Shown here in pieces: positions 9,354 through 18,615 of a stretch of 64,000 bases of DNA. The first letter of the stretch is position 1; each line of letters begins with the position of its first letter. A model generated the notes under the pieces. The model ran no database searches, had not been told where the DNA came from, and saw only the letters and a program-made list of their open reading frames with translations. The position numbers and the translations under genes are program-made. The DNA comes from Limnoglobus roseus. GTDB taxonomy: Bacteria > Planctomycetota > Planctomycetia > Gemmatales > Gemmataceae. The stretch covers positions 558,001 through 622,000 of the forward strand of contig NZ_CP042425.1 in assembly GCF_008254045.1 (NCBI RefSeq), in the 5' to 3' direction.

Positions 9354-9504
9354 GGCAATTCCCGCGAAGGTGGCTGAAAGGTGGGATGTTGCTGAAGATA
9401 ACGATTCCGCCGCCGACGGCACCTCGCGAAATTTTCTTCCGTTTCCTGCACGAAACCGGATCGCACTTCCCACTAATGTTGTTGAAGCCACACGAGGAAC
9501 CACC

Positions 9505-11604
9505 ATGCGCCTGACCCTCCGGACTCTGCTCGCCTACCTGGACGACACCTTGCCCGGCGAGGAGGCCAAGCTCATCGGGCAAAAGGTCGCCGAGAGTCCC
9601 GCCGCGCAAGATCTCATCGAGACGATCAAGAAAGTCACGCGCCGCCGCCGGCTTTCGACGCCGCCCTCGGACAAGGGGAGCGGGTCGGACGCCAACGCCG
9701 TGGCCGAGTACCTCAGCGACGCCCTGCCGTCGGAGAAGATCGAGGACTTCGAGAAGCGCTGCCTCGAATCCGACGTTCACCTCGCCGAAGTCGCGGCCTG
9801 TCACCAGATTCTGACGCTGCTCCTCAGCGAACCCGTTCGCGTGCCGCCGACGGCCCGCCAGCGGATGTACCGCCTCGTGACGGGGCCGGAATCGCTGCCG
9901 AACAAGAAGCCCGGCAGCACGGTCCCGGTCGGCGGCATCCTGCCCGACGAGCCGTTGCCCCGGGCGGACGACTCGGACGCGGCGTACCTGCTCGGCATGA
10001 AGGCGTTCGGCCAGACGGAGTCGAGCGGTCAGCGGATTGCGCAGTTACTCGTCCTCGGCGGGTTGGTCGTCGGCCTCGGCCTGACGGCGTTCGCCGCGTG
10101 GCCGCGGTCCAACCCGTCGGACCTTCCGCCCAAGCGGTCGAACGTGGAAGTCGCGGCCAAGCCCGCCGACGAGGTCAAGCCGAAGCCGGGCGAGAACCGC
10201 GAACCGCCGGCCGTGCCGATGCCGCCGCCGATCGAGATTCCAATGGACGAGCAGCCTGCCGCCCCGCCACCGCCCGTGCCGATGGACGCGAAGCCGCCGA
10301 TGGACCTGGTGCCGGCCGCGCAGCCGCCCAAGCCGGACGCCTTGCCCGTCGGGGTGCTCGACACGCCGGACAAGGTCGTGCTCGCGGAGCGCGGCGGCAA
10401 GTGGGTGCGAATCATGCCCGCGATGCCGAGCGTGATGAGCGCCGAGCGACTGGTCGCCCTGCCGGGGTTCAAGGCCAGTCTGAAGCTCGAAGCCGGCCCC
10501 GTCGTCGAGTTGTGGGGCAACCTCCCCGACCAAGTACCGATCCCGATTCTCGAATCGTCCGTGACGCTCCACCCGCCCTACGACGGGTTCGACGCCGACC
10601 TGACGCTTCACACCGGCCGCATCTTCCTGACGACGAAGAAGCCGACCGGCTCCACGATCCGCGTGCGGTGCGACCAGGAAGTCTGGGACGTGACGCTGCC
10701 CGACGACAAGGCCGACGTGGTGGTGGAAGTGACGCACCGCCTCGTGCCGGGGATGATGGTGGACGTGGACCCGAGTGAGAAACCGCTGGCGGCGATCCGC
10801 TTGGCCGTCATCAAGGGCGGGGCGAAGCTGAAGGTGCGGTACAAGAACCTGCCCGACCTCGCGGCCAACGACATGGTCTTCTGGTCGAGCAAGGGCGTCG
10901 GCTTCCAGGGGCCGACGAAACCGGGGCCGAACCAACCGCCGGTGAGCGCGTCGGTCCTGTCCCGCACGCCGCCCGGGGCGAACGAGGTTCTCGCGAAGGC
11001 GATCCAGCAGACGCTGACGGAATTCGCCGAGGGCTTCCGCGAGCCGGACTCGTGCCGCGTGCGGTTGGCCGAGATGCTCGCCGAGCGCGAACCCGGCCTC
11101 AACGAGACGATTGCCGAGCAGAGTAAGCGAGCCATCCGGCCGACGATCGCCGTTCTGGGCAACGCCGCCATCGGCGACCTGCCGCCGACGGTGGACGGCC
11201 TCGTGGACGAAACCCGGCCCCGCGTCCGCGACGCCGCCGTGTACGGCCTCCTCACGCTGGCCGCGAGTTCTCCGACGGCCCTCGACCAGTTGGCGAAACT
11301 GCTCAATGACAAGACACGCCTGTCGGCCGACCAGGCGCAGAGCGCCGTGCGACTGCTCCACGGCCCGACCGAGGCCGAGCGAACCGATCCGAAGGCCCTC
11401 GACCAACTCGTGGAGTACCTGAACTCGCCGGTGTTGTCGATCCGCCAACTCGCCTTCTGGCAACTGGTGAACGAAGTCGACCCCGAATCCCGGGGGGTCA
11501 AATCGCTGAGCGGGTTCGACGTGGCCGCCCCACCCCTGGCCCGCGACGGGTTCGTCGCCGTCTGGAAGCGCCACGTCGAAGACTTGAAGAAGAAGGAGAA
11601 GTGA
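9505..11604 (+). CDS. membrane protein with anti-sigma-like N-terminus
   Basis: 699-residue protein. The N-terminal 1-110 region (LRTLLAYLDDTLPGEEA, then DANAVAEYLSDALPSEKIEDFEKRC) repeats a helical pattern seen in planctomycete proteins related to anti-sigma/zinc-finger modules, but without a clear HxxxCxxC. One transmembrane helix follows at about 177-199 (IAQLLVLGGLVVGLGLTAF), then a Pro/Lys-rich linker (about 205-290), then an exported region of unrecognised fold. The late part (about 500-640) has HEAT-like alpha-helical pairs such as VRDAAVYGLLTLAA. The ATG at 9505 follows an ACGAGGAACC purine-rich stretch. No partner sigma factor is adjacent. The function is not known. Confidence 0.75.
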   Translation: MRLTLRTLLAYLDDTLPGEEAKLIGQKVAESPAAQDLIETIKKVTRRRRLSTPPSDKGSGSDANAVAEYLSDALPSEKIEDFEKRCLESDVHLAEVAACHQILTLLLSEPVRVPPTARQRMYRLVTGPESLPNKKPGSTVPVGGILPDEPLPRADDSDAAYLLGMKAFGQTESSGQRIAQLLVLGGLVVGLGLTAFAAWPRSNPSDLPPKRSNVEVAAKPADEVKPKPGENREPPAVPMPPPIEIPMDEQPAAPPPPVPMDAKPPMDLVPAAQPPKPDALPVGVLDTPDKVVLAERGGKWVRIMPAMPSVMSAERLVALPGFKASLKLEAGPVVELWGNLPDQVPIPILESSVTLHPPYDGFDADLTLHTGRIFLTTKKPTGSTIRVRCDQEVWDVTLPDDKADVVVEVTHRLVPGMMVDVDPSEKPLAAIRLAVIKGGAKLKVRYKNLPDLAANDMVFWSSKGVGFQGPTKPGPNQPPVSASVLSRTPPGANEVLAKAIQQTLTEFAEGFREPDSCRVRLAEMLAEREPGLNETIAEQSKRAIRPTIAVLGNAAIGDLPPTVDGLVDETRPRVRDAAVYGLLTLAASSPTALDQLAKLLNDKTRLSADQAQSAVRLLHGPTEAERTDPKALDQLVEYLNSPVLSIRQLAFWQLVNEVDPESRGVKSLSGFDVAAPPLARDGFVAVWKRHVEDLKKKEK

Positions 11605-11645
11605 GGCGGCGAGAGGGATTCAGTCGTTCACTCCGGCAGGTTGTC

Positions 11646-11695
11646 TTCCCCTCACCCGGCCTTCGGCCACCCTCACTCCAACGGGGAGAGGGGAA
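11646..11695. terminator. weak hairpin between convergent genes
   Basis: Outer arms TTCCCCTC (11646-11653) and GAGGGGAA (11688-11695) close a region with an inner GGCC-TTC-GGCC hairpin. It sits 40 bases after the plus-strand gene and 40 bases beyond the stop of recJ on the other strand. No strong U-tract, so terminator function is uncertain. Confidence 0.4.
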
Positions 11696-11736
11696 CACCT
11701 CACCGTGTCTGAAATGTCCTTCGCCTCTGCCGCCTG

Positions 11737-13491
11737 CTACTCCAGTATCACCTCGTGCCCCGCGCGGAAGTCGGTCACTTCGATCTCGACGGATCGGTAG
11801 CCCTGCCACTCGTTCAACCGCGGCGAGAAGACCAGCGAACACTTCCCGCCCGCGGACATCAACTCGTCGAAGCGGTCGCCCATGCCGAAGGCCACCGCCC
11901 GGATGAGCGTGGTTCCCTGCCGCACGCGGAAGCTCAGGTGGCGTTCGCCCTGGCCCATCCGCCGCGGCGTGCCCTCGATCGTCAACGCCGTCGCGAGGAA
12001 CCGCGGCTTCGGATTGTCCGCCCCGTAGGGTTCGAGCCGGTCGATGTCCTTCATCAGCCCGAAGGTGAGGGACGCCAGCGGAATCTCGGCGTCGATGACC
12101 AGTCGCGGTCGTGGTAAGCCGTTCGGGAACCGCTTCGTCACGGCCGCGGAGAACAGCGTGCGGAACGTGTCGAGGTTCGACGGCCGCACCTTCACGCCGG
12201 CGGCAAAGGCGTGGCCGCCGTAACTTTCGAGGACGGCTTCACAGTCCTTCAGCACCTCGTGCAACTCGACGCCCACGATGGACCGGCCCGACCCCGTCGA
12301 GGGTTCGTCGTTCGGCCGAAGCGAGACGAGAATCGTCGGCTTGCCGAACTGCTCGGTCAGCCGCCCAGCGACGATGCCGACGACGCCCTGGTGCCAGTCG
12401 GCCGACCCGAGGACGAACGCAGAGTGCCCGTCCAGTTGGTGTTCCGCGATCATCTCGCGGGCCTGGGTTGCGATCCGGCGTTCGATCGTCTGCCGCTGCG
12501 TGTTGTACCCCTCCAGGCACTCCGCGATCTCACGGGCCTTCACCGGCGACTTCGTCGTCAGCAGTTCCACCACGAGCAGCGCACACCCGAGCCGGCCGGC
12601 CGCGTTCAGCCGCGGGGCGAGGCGGAAGCTCACGTCCTCGGCCTTGATCGCGGCGTCCTTCAACTTGCTCGCTTCGAGGAGCGCTTTCAGCCCGAGCAGT
12701 GGCCGGGCGGCGATGCGGGCGAGGCCGTGCTTCACGAAGATGCGGTTCTCGTCCTGCAACGGCACCACGTCCGCCACCAGTCCGAGCGCGGCCAGCCCGA
12801 CGCAGTCGAGCAGCAGTTCGCGGAGTTCCGGCGTCACGCGCTGATTGTTGCTGGCGAGTTGCGCGACCACCCACGCGAGCTTGAACGCTACGCCCGCCCC
12901 GGAGAGGCCATCGAACGGGTAGCCGCCCGGCAATCGCGGGTGAACGAGCACGTCGGCGTTCGGCAGCTCATCCTTCGGCTCGTGGTGGTCGGTGATGATG
13001 AGTTCGACGCCCTGCCGCCGGGCTTCTTCCGCTTCTTCCACGGCCGTGATGCCGCAGTCCACAGTGATCATCAGGCCCACGCCGTCGGCCTTCGCCTTGC
13101 GAATCGCCTCGACGTTCAGACCGTACCCCTCGTCGAGCCGGTGCGGGATGTAGAAGTCGGCCACGCCCCCGAGGTGGTCGATGAGGCGGTACAAGATCGC
13201 CGTGCCGGTCACGCCGTCGGCGTCGTAGTCGCCGAAGACGCGGATGCGCCGGCCGTCGCGGATGGCTTGCACCACGCGCTCGGCCCCGGCCGTGACGCCG
13301 GGGAGCTTCTCCGGCGGGTGCAACGCGGTCAGCACCGGGTTGAGGAACCGTGTCGCGGCATCGGCCGTCCGCACGCCGCGGTTGACGAGCAGTTGCGCCA
13401 CCACAAGCGGGATGCGCAGTTCGGCCGTCAGGCGGCGGATGGTGGCGTCGTCGTGCGGCACAAGGTGCCACTGTTTGACTACCGGCGTCAC
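11737..13491 (-). CDS. recJ: single-stranded-DNA exonuclease RecJ
   Basis: 584-residue 5'-3' ssDNA exonuclease of the DHH superfamily, used in recombination and repair. DHH-family motifs are intact: VFGDYDADGVTG near residue 90, ITVDCGI near 145 and IITDHHEP near 168. The DHHA1 domain with GHAFAAGVKV lies near residue 430, and the C-terminal OB-like domain with FRVRQGTTLIRAVAFG near 530. The start is GTG. Length matches bacterial RecJ (about 560-600). It stands alone between a convergent neighbour and a divergent one about 300 bases away. Confidence 0.95.
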   Translation of the reverse strand: MTPVVKQWHLVPHDDATIRRLTAELRIPLVVAQLLVNRGVRTADAATRFLNPVLTALHPPEKLPGVTAGAERVVQAIRDGRRIRVFGDYDADGVTGTAILYRLIDHLGGVADFYIPHRLDEGYGLNVEAIRKAKADGVGLMITVDCGITAVEEAEEARRQGVELIITDHHEPKDELPNADVLVHPRLPGGYPFDGLSGAGVAFKLAWVVAQLASNNQRVTPELRELLLDCVGLAALGLVADVVPLQDENRIFVKHGLARIAARPLLGLKALLEASKLKDAAIKAEDVSFRLAPRLNAAGRLGCALLVVELLTTKSPVKAREIAECLEGYNTQRQTIERRIATQAREMIAEHQLDGHSAFVLGSADWHQGVVGIVAGRLTEQFGKPTILVSLRPNDEPSTGSGRSIVGVELHEVLKDCEAVLESYGGHAFAAGVKVRPSNLDTFRTLFSAAVTKRFPNGLPRPRLVIDAEIPLASLTFGLMKDIDRLEPYGADNPKPRFLATALTIEGTPRRMGQGERHLSFRVRQGTTLIRAVAFGMGDRFDELMSAGGKCSLVFSPRLNEWQGYRSVEIEVTDFRAGHEVILE

Positions 13492-13789
13492 CGGAAATCC
13501 TCGCGCGGGGAAACTGGCATTCTATCCGTACCATCGGCGGTTTCCCGCGATCGGTTCCACCAAGTTCCCGACACGCCCCGCCGTCGCAGGCCGTGCGTTC
13601 GTTCCGTCCGGTTGTTCCGGCACACTCGGGCCGCCGGACCGGGATTCCTGGAAATTCCTTCAAGGGATCGCTCAAAGTGATTTGCCCGACGGACCGATGC
13701 TAGTTTCGGGGGATGGGGAAGATCAGCATGGCCTCCGCCGCCAATGCGTGATGGATTCGCATTTATTACCTCGAAGGAGTCCTCGGCTC
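13492..13789. other. intergenic region upstream of recJ and the Cys-rich gene
   Basis: Non-coding stretch between two divergent genes. It must hold both promoters, but no confident -35/-10 pair can be assigned. The segment around 13681-13706 (TTTGCC, then GATGCTAGTTT) is the most promoter-like part for the plus-strand gene. The only certain element is the ribosome binding site listed separately. Confidence 0.5.
13774..13779 (+). promoter_or_regulatory. Shine-Dalgarno AAGGAG
   Basis: AAGGAG ten bases before ATG 13790. It fixes the start of the Cys-rich gene well inside a longer open frame and is a stronger site than most in this window. Confidence 0.75.
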
Positions 13790-14320
13790 ATGAACCTGAC
13801 AGCATTGATTCTCACCACGGCCCTGGCGACCGGCGGCGACCCCTGTGGCGCTCCGTGCGCCACTCCCGCACCCTGTGCGACGGCCGCCCCGTCGTGCGGG
13901 TGCGAGTCGTCGCCCGGCTTCTTCGCGAAGTTGCGGGCGAAGCTCGGCTCGCGGTCGTCTTGCGACTCGTCGTGTACTCCCTGCGGCACGCCGCTGTTCG
14001 CCGGCTTCACGACGGCCTGCCACGAGCCCGCCGACCCGTGCGGCAAGCCCGGCCTGCTGTCCCGCTTGAAGGCGAAGTTCCAAAAGGGCGATTGCGGCGG
14101 CTGCGGGACGGCTTCCGATTGTTCGGCCCCGAGCGTGGCGTGTTCGGCCATGCCCGCCGCCCCGAGTGGGTGTGCCTTGCCGGTCGCCCCGACGGCGCCC
14201 CCGGTGATGCCGGCACCGCCCCAGGCGATGCCGATGCCCAAAGCACCGGTTGAGACCCCGAAGCCGATGCCGAAGAAGCTGGAAACCTCGACCCAGATCG
14301 TGATTCCGGCGATTAAGTAA
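13790..14320 (+). CDS. secreted Cys/Pro-rich protein with two internal repeats
   Basis: 176-residue protein not assigned to a named family. A short hydrophobic N-terminus (MNLTALILTTALATGG) looks like a signal peptide. The mature part contains two copies of a unit: PGFFAKLRAKLG followed by SCDSSCTPCG (about 41-64), and PGLLSRLKAKFQ followed by DCGGCG (about 84-106). Each is an amphipathic basic helix next to clustered cysteines. A Pro/Ala/Met-rich tail (about 125-160) ends in KLETSTQIVIPAIK. The cysteines suggest metal binding or disulfide cross-linking in the envelope; this is inference. Ends shortly before a very strong terminator. Confidence 0.75.
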   Translation: MNLTALILTTALATGGDPCGAPCATPAPCATAAPSCGCESSPGFFAKLRAKLGSRSSCDSSCTPCGTPLFAGFTTACHEPADPCGKPGLLSRLKAKFQKGDCGGCGTASDCSAPSVACSAMPAAPSGCALPVAPTAPPVMPAPPQAMPMPKAPVETPKPMPKKLETSTQIVIPAIK

Positions 14321-14332
14321 CTGTCGAAGAGC

Positions 14333-14380
14333 GCGAAGCGGGCGGCGGTGAGGGACATCCCTCACCGCCGCCCGCTTCGC
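14333..14380. terminator. perfect 23-bp palindromic terminator
   Basis: Arms 14333-14355 and 14358-14380 are perfectly complementary with a 2-base centre. It lies between the ends of two convergent genes (stop at 14320 and stop at 14403) and can terminate both. Confidence 0.85.
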
Positions 14381-14402
14381 TTTGGTAATTCACCGTTCGG
14401 AA

Positions 14403-15971
14403 TTACAACGTCGGGCCGATGTGCCACGGGGCGAACTCTTCCTCGCCAACGCCGTGGATCTCACTCTTCGTTTTCTTCCCACTGGCGACGGACAGAATCT
14501 CTTCGAAGAGTTGACGGCCGACCTCTTCCACGGGCACCCCGTTAAGGATCGCACCCGCGTTCACGTCCATGTCCGAGATCATCCGCTCGTAGAGTGGCGT
14601 GTTCGTCGCCACCTTGATGCACGGGGCCGGTTTGCACCCGTAGACGCTGCCGCGGCCGGTCGTGAAGACGCACACGTTCGCGCCGCCGGCCACGATGCCG
14701 GTCATGCTCACCGGGTCGTAGCCGGGCGTGTCCATGACCACGAAGCCCTTCGCCTTGATCGGCTCGGCGTAGTTCAGCACGTCGGTCATCGCCGTCGATC
14801 CGGCCTTCGCGATGGCCCCCAGCGACTTCTCGTAAATCGTCGTCAGGCCGCCCTCCTTGTTGCCGACGGACGGATTGTTGTTGATCTCGACGCCGAAGAC
14901 GCTCGTGTACCACTCCCACCACTTGATGCGTTCCACCAACTTCTCGCCGACGGCCTTGCTGACGGCCCGGCGAGTGAGGATGTGTTCCGCCCCGTAAATC
15001 TCCGTCGTCTCGCCCAGGACGGTCGTACCGCCCTGCTGCACGACGAGGTCAGACGCGACGCCGAGGGCGGGGTTGGCGGTGATGCCGCTGTTGCCGTCCG
15101 ACCCGCCGCAGTTCGTACCCAGAATCAGGTGCTTCGCGGAAATCGGGACGCGCTTCACGTCGTTGACCTGCGGCAGCAGCCCGGCGATGGCCTCCACGCC
15201 CGCGTCCACGGTCTTGCCGATGCCGCCGATCTCTTGAATGCTCAGCAGGATCGGCTTCTGCTTCGGCTTGCCGAGTTGGATCAGTTCGAGGTGCTCGTTC
15301 TGGATCAAGTGGGCTGCCTGCCCCGTCTCGCAGCCGAGGCCGATGAGGATGTACGCGGCGACGTTCGGGTGGTTGGCAATGCCGGCGAGCGTGCGGTCGA
15401 GTTGGTGGTGGTCGTCGCCGCCGTAGGCCATCGCGCAACCGTGCTTGTGGACGATCGGCACCACGCCGTCGATGTTCGGGTATTTGTCGAGGATGCCGCT
15501 GGCGCGAAGTTTTTCCGCGATGTACTTGCTCGTGCCGGCCGAGCAGTTCACGGTGCTGATGATGGCGATGTAGTTCCGCGTGCCGTACCGCTGGTGCTCC
15601 GGGCGGATCGGGCCGCGGTCGTAGCCGTCGAAGTTGCGATATTCCGCGGGCGGCGCGGGCGGCGGCGGGGTCTGGCTGGCGAAGGCGTAGTCCCGCTCGA
15701 ACTTGCCGAGGACGACGTTGTGCGTGTGGACGTGCGTGCCCGGCACGAGGTTGCCGCCAGCGAAGCCGATCACCTGGCCGTACTTCGTGATGGCGTCGCC
15801 TTCCTTAATGGCGAAGACGGCGAACTTGTGCCCGAGCTTCACGAGGCTCGGCACCTTCAGTGTGCCGCCGTCGAAGGCGATCTCGGTGCCGGGGGCAATC
15901 TGCCGGCGGGCCACAGCGACGTTATCCGTGGGGCGAAGGTGGACCGCGACATCGGAGAGGGGAATGGTCAT
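14403..15971 (-). CDS. uxaA: altronate dehydratase (UxaA family)
   Basis: 522-residue UxaA-family dehydratase, expected to convert D-altronate to 2-keto-3-deoxygluconate in hexuronate breakdown. The N-terminal SAF domain (about 1-100) contains PGTHVHTHNVV. The catalytic part shows VPIVHKHGCAMAYGG, LIGLGCET and the family signature TNCGGSDGNSGITANPALG. Catalysis uses Fe(II) in characterised enzymes. The start MTIPLSDVAVHL is chosen because residues upstream overlap the terminator of the preceding gene. No other hexuronate gene is nearby, so the true sugar acid could differ. Confidence 0.9.
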   Translation of the reverse strand: MTIPLSDVAVHLRPTDNVAVARRQIAPGTEIAFDGGTLKVPSLVKLGHKFAVFAIKEGDAITKYGQVIGFAGGNLVPGTHVHTHNVVLGKFERDYAFASQTPPPPAPPAEYRNFDGYDRGPIRPEHQRYGTRNYIAIISTVNCSAGTSKYIAEKLRASGILDKYPNIDGVVPIVHKHGCAMAYGGDDHHQLDRTLAGIANHPNVAAYILIGLGCETGQAAHLIQNEHLELIQLGKPKQKPILLSIQEIGGIGKTVDAGVEAIAGLLPQVNDVKRVPISAKHLILGTNCGGSDGNSGITANPALGVASDLVVQQGGTTVLGETTEIYGAEHILTRRAVSKAVGEKLVERIKWWEWYTSVFGVEINNNPSVGNKEGGLTTIYEKSLGAIAKAGSTAMTDVLNYAEPIKAKGFVVMDTPGYDPVSMTGIVAGGANVCVFTTGRGSVYGCKPAPCIKVATNTPLYERMISDMDVNAGAILNGVPVEEVGRQLFEEILSVASGKKTKSEIHGVGEEEFAPWHIGPTL

Positions 15972-16025
15972 GGGTGGAACGGGCCTGCGGGTGGTTCGTG
16001 GTTCGCTGAGAGTCAATTTACGCAA

Positions 16026-16054
16026 AAAACCCCGCGCCGGGAGCGCGGGGTTTT
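16026..16054 (-). terminator. rho-independent terminator
   Basis: 12-bp arms AAAACCCCGCGC (16026-16037) and GCGCGGGGTTTT (16043-16054) with a 5-base loop and T-runs on both strands. It terminates the lipoprotein transcript on the minus strand, separating it from uxaA. Confidence 0.85.
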
Positions 16055-16164
16055 GAATCACTGCGGGAGTCGCGGTGCAGCCGGTGAAGTCGACCAGCTT
16101 GCCATCTAGGTGAGCGCGGCCAAGGTGATCGGTTTCGGCTTGCTGACCCCAATCCGTAATCGCG

Positions 16165-16569
16165 TCAGTTCAGTGCGACCGTCACGTCCCCGCCGCTCTC
16201 GGGGACGGTCACGGTCGCGCCCGACGTTTGGGGGTCGTTGAACTTCGCAGGGACGGCAACCGCCGTCGCACCAACCCCGCCGCCACGGGTGCCCGTGTCC
16301 GAACTCCCGACGCTCACCGGCCCGCCCACGTAGGCGACCTTCTGTTCGCCCGGCACGACCTCCGTCATGATGAACTTGCCGTCGGAATTAATCGTCGCGG
16401 TCGCGAAATCACCGTTCGGGGCGAGGAACTTGATGACGCCGCTCTTGAGCTGTTGGCCCTTGTAGGTCACGGTGCCGGTCACTGTGAGCATCTTCTTCTT
16501 CGGCGGGCCGCCGCAACCGGCGAGAAGCGTTAGCGTTGCGACCATCACGGCCACGGTTTTGAGTGTCAT
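16165..16569 (-). CDS. small lipoprotein, carboxypeptidase-regulatory-like fold
   Basis: 134-residue predicted lipoprotein. The signal peptide ends in the lipobox LLAGC (Cys19). The rest is one beta-sandwich domain of the carboxypeptidase-regulatory type (TVTGTVTYKGQQLKSGVIKFLAPNG by its pattern of strands). Such small lipoproteins commonly sit directly downstream of DUF1559 genes in planctomycetes, as here, 81 bases after the pseudopilin stop. An envelope role is inferred; the molecular function is unknown. Confidence 0.87.
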   Translation of the reverse strand: MTLKTVAVMVATLTLLAGCGGPPKKKMLTVTGTVTYKGQQLKSGVIKFLAPNGDFATATINSDGKFIMTEVVPGEQKVAYVGGPVSVGSSDTGTRGGGVGATAVAVPAKFNDPQTSGATVTVPESGGDVTVALN

Positions 16570-16605
16570 GTCACTTGGGGAGGGAAAAGGGTCGGGGAAG
16601 GGAAA

Positions 16606-16631
16606 CGCCGGCCGAGTGAACTCGGCCGGCG
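16606..16631 (-). promoter_or_regulatory. intercistronic hairpin (attenuator or RNA stabiliser)
   Basis: Perfect 11-bp arms 16606-16616 and 16621-16631 with a TGAA/TTCA tetraloop, in the gap between the DUF1559 gene and the lipoprotein gene. The T-run after it on the minus strand is short (TTT), so partial termination or differential mRNA stability is as likely as full termination. Confidence 0.6.
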
Positions 16632-16650
16632 CAACAGGTTCGTATCAGAG

Positions 16651-17607
<957 letters not shown>

Positions 17608-17764
17608 AAATACCTCACAAAATGAAGAGATACGTGACAGGCGAATGAGTCTGAAAAAAGCATGAAAATGCTCGCCATCTCCATTAATACTTGATTAACT
17701 TCGCGGTGTAAAGCACCAGCGTCCGGAATTTTGGACGGAATTGGGAACTTTCCGACAGGACCGG

Positions 17765-17933
17765 CTAGCCCTTCGCTTTCGCCATGTCGATGACAACTTC
17801 CTCGCCCTCCATAGACGTCGACGATCAACTGCGACTTGTCGGGGCGAACTTGTCCTTGAACACGTAGCCGGCACCGCCACCATCGACCGGCGTGAGGTTG
17901 ATCTGGAGCAGGCTTTCACTCGACACTCCGGGC
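17765..17933 (-). pseudogene. frameshifted remnant of an unrecognised gene
   Basis: Reading the minus strand from 17933, the frame gives a protein-like segment (PGVSSESLLQINLTPVDGG, then GAGYVFKDKFAP). It continues in the next frame as DKSQLIVDVYGG and then in the third as EEVVIDMAKAKG followed by TAG at 17765-17767. Two single-base frame changes are needed to join them. The composition looks like real protein in each piece, but I do not recognise the family, and no intact start is visible. Confidence 0.35.
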
Positions 17934-17997
17934 AGTGGTGTGGAATCCACACCACTGCCTCCACAATTTCTCGAACGGCTTCGCTAAGCACCATCGT

Positions 17998-18170
17998 CTA
18001 AACTTCTCGACGGAATGGGAAGATTTCCACCCGTTCTCATCACCAGCCAGAAAGGGCCTCCGGTTCCGTCAATTGTTCCGACCGTGCCGTCAGGAAGGCG
18101 TCGAGTAGCAGGCTCGACAGAGAAATTGCCATAAACGCCGTTGTTACCGGCGAGTTCGGCACTAGGATAG
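17998..18170 (-). pseudogene. possible second gene remnant
   Basis: Minus-strand frame with stop at 17998-18000 encoding a Gly/Pro-rich segment (AELAGNNGVYGNFSVEPATR, then RLPDGTVGTIDGTGGPFWLV, ending SRSLDDGA). It lacks a start codon with a ribosome site and has no recognised domain. The DNA around its end resembles the DNA just after the neighbouring remnant, as if the two derive from a duplicated unit. Confidence 0.25.
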
Positions 18171-18252
18171 GCCGAAAGTTTCCGTGGCGGGTCATCTTCT
18201 GATCGAGGCCTTCGACGCTCGTTTTCCGCTCTACGGGTTGAAAGGTCGGCTC

Positions 18253-18438
18253 ATGGAAAAGTGGTTGTGTTACGCGGCCCTCGGCGTGGCCGCCCTGATG
18301 CTCTTACTCTCCATTCTCGACATCGCCATCGGGATTCCGTTTGGCGGTAGCCCGTTCATGTTGGTCGATATTTTCCTCATTCTCGCTAGCGGCATCGTCG
18401 GCTACCTCGGCTACAACGCCCTGCGTGACATCCGCTAG
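18253..18438 (+). CDS. 61-residue membrane protein
   Basis: Small protein with two predicted transmembrane helices: about 4-24 (WLCYAALGVAALMLLLSILD) and about 33-53 (FMLVDIFLILASGIVGYLGY). It ends with the basic tail NALRDIR. The ATG at 18253 is preferred to the GTG at 18184 because the extra residues are not membrane-protein-like and the region before is remnant DNA. The Pro-Phe-Gly-Gly loop between helices resembles other very small planctomycete membrane proteins, but no function can be assigned. Confidence 0.6.
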   Translation: MEKWLCYAALGVAALMLLLSILDIAIGIPFGGSPFMLVDIFLILASGIVGYLGYNALRDIR

Positions 18439-18615
18439 GTCGGTCCTCCGAAGGTACGATTACTGTCGATCGGTAACGGGCCTCGCCCAACTTTGACCCA
18501 TCCCCGCCAGAAGCCGTGGCGGGGGCGCAGTCCATCCCTTCCCACCTCCGTAAAATACCTACCGCTCTCGGCGTAGCTCTTTGCTGTCCGCTGATGGGTC
18601 CTTGTGAGCTACCCC

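Larger units (their letters stand above)
17608..18252. other. 645-base region with gene remnants and a short palindrome
   Basis: No intact gene. It holds two minus-strand coding remnants (listed separately), a perfect 13-bp inverted repeat (17931-17943 and 17947-17959), and a diverged direct repeat of about 40 bases (17712-17754 and 17987-18029) that begins AAGCACCA in both copies. The A/T-rich part 17640-17700 is the likely promoter region of the DUF1559 gene. Confidence 0.5.

Noticed and set aside
8671..9504. N-terminal extension of the plus-strand membrane protein gene upstream of 9505
   Set aside because: It would overlap the well-supported ceramidase-like gene on the other strand and reads as antisense composition. 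The ATG at 9505 follows a purine-rich stretch and gives a sensible N-terminus.
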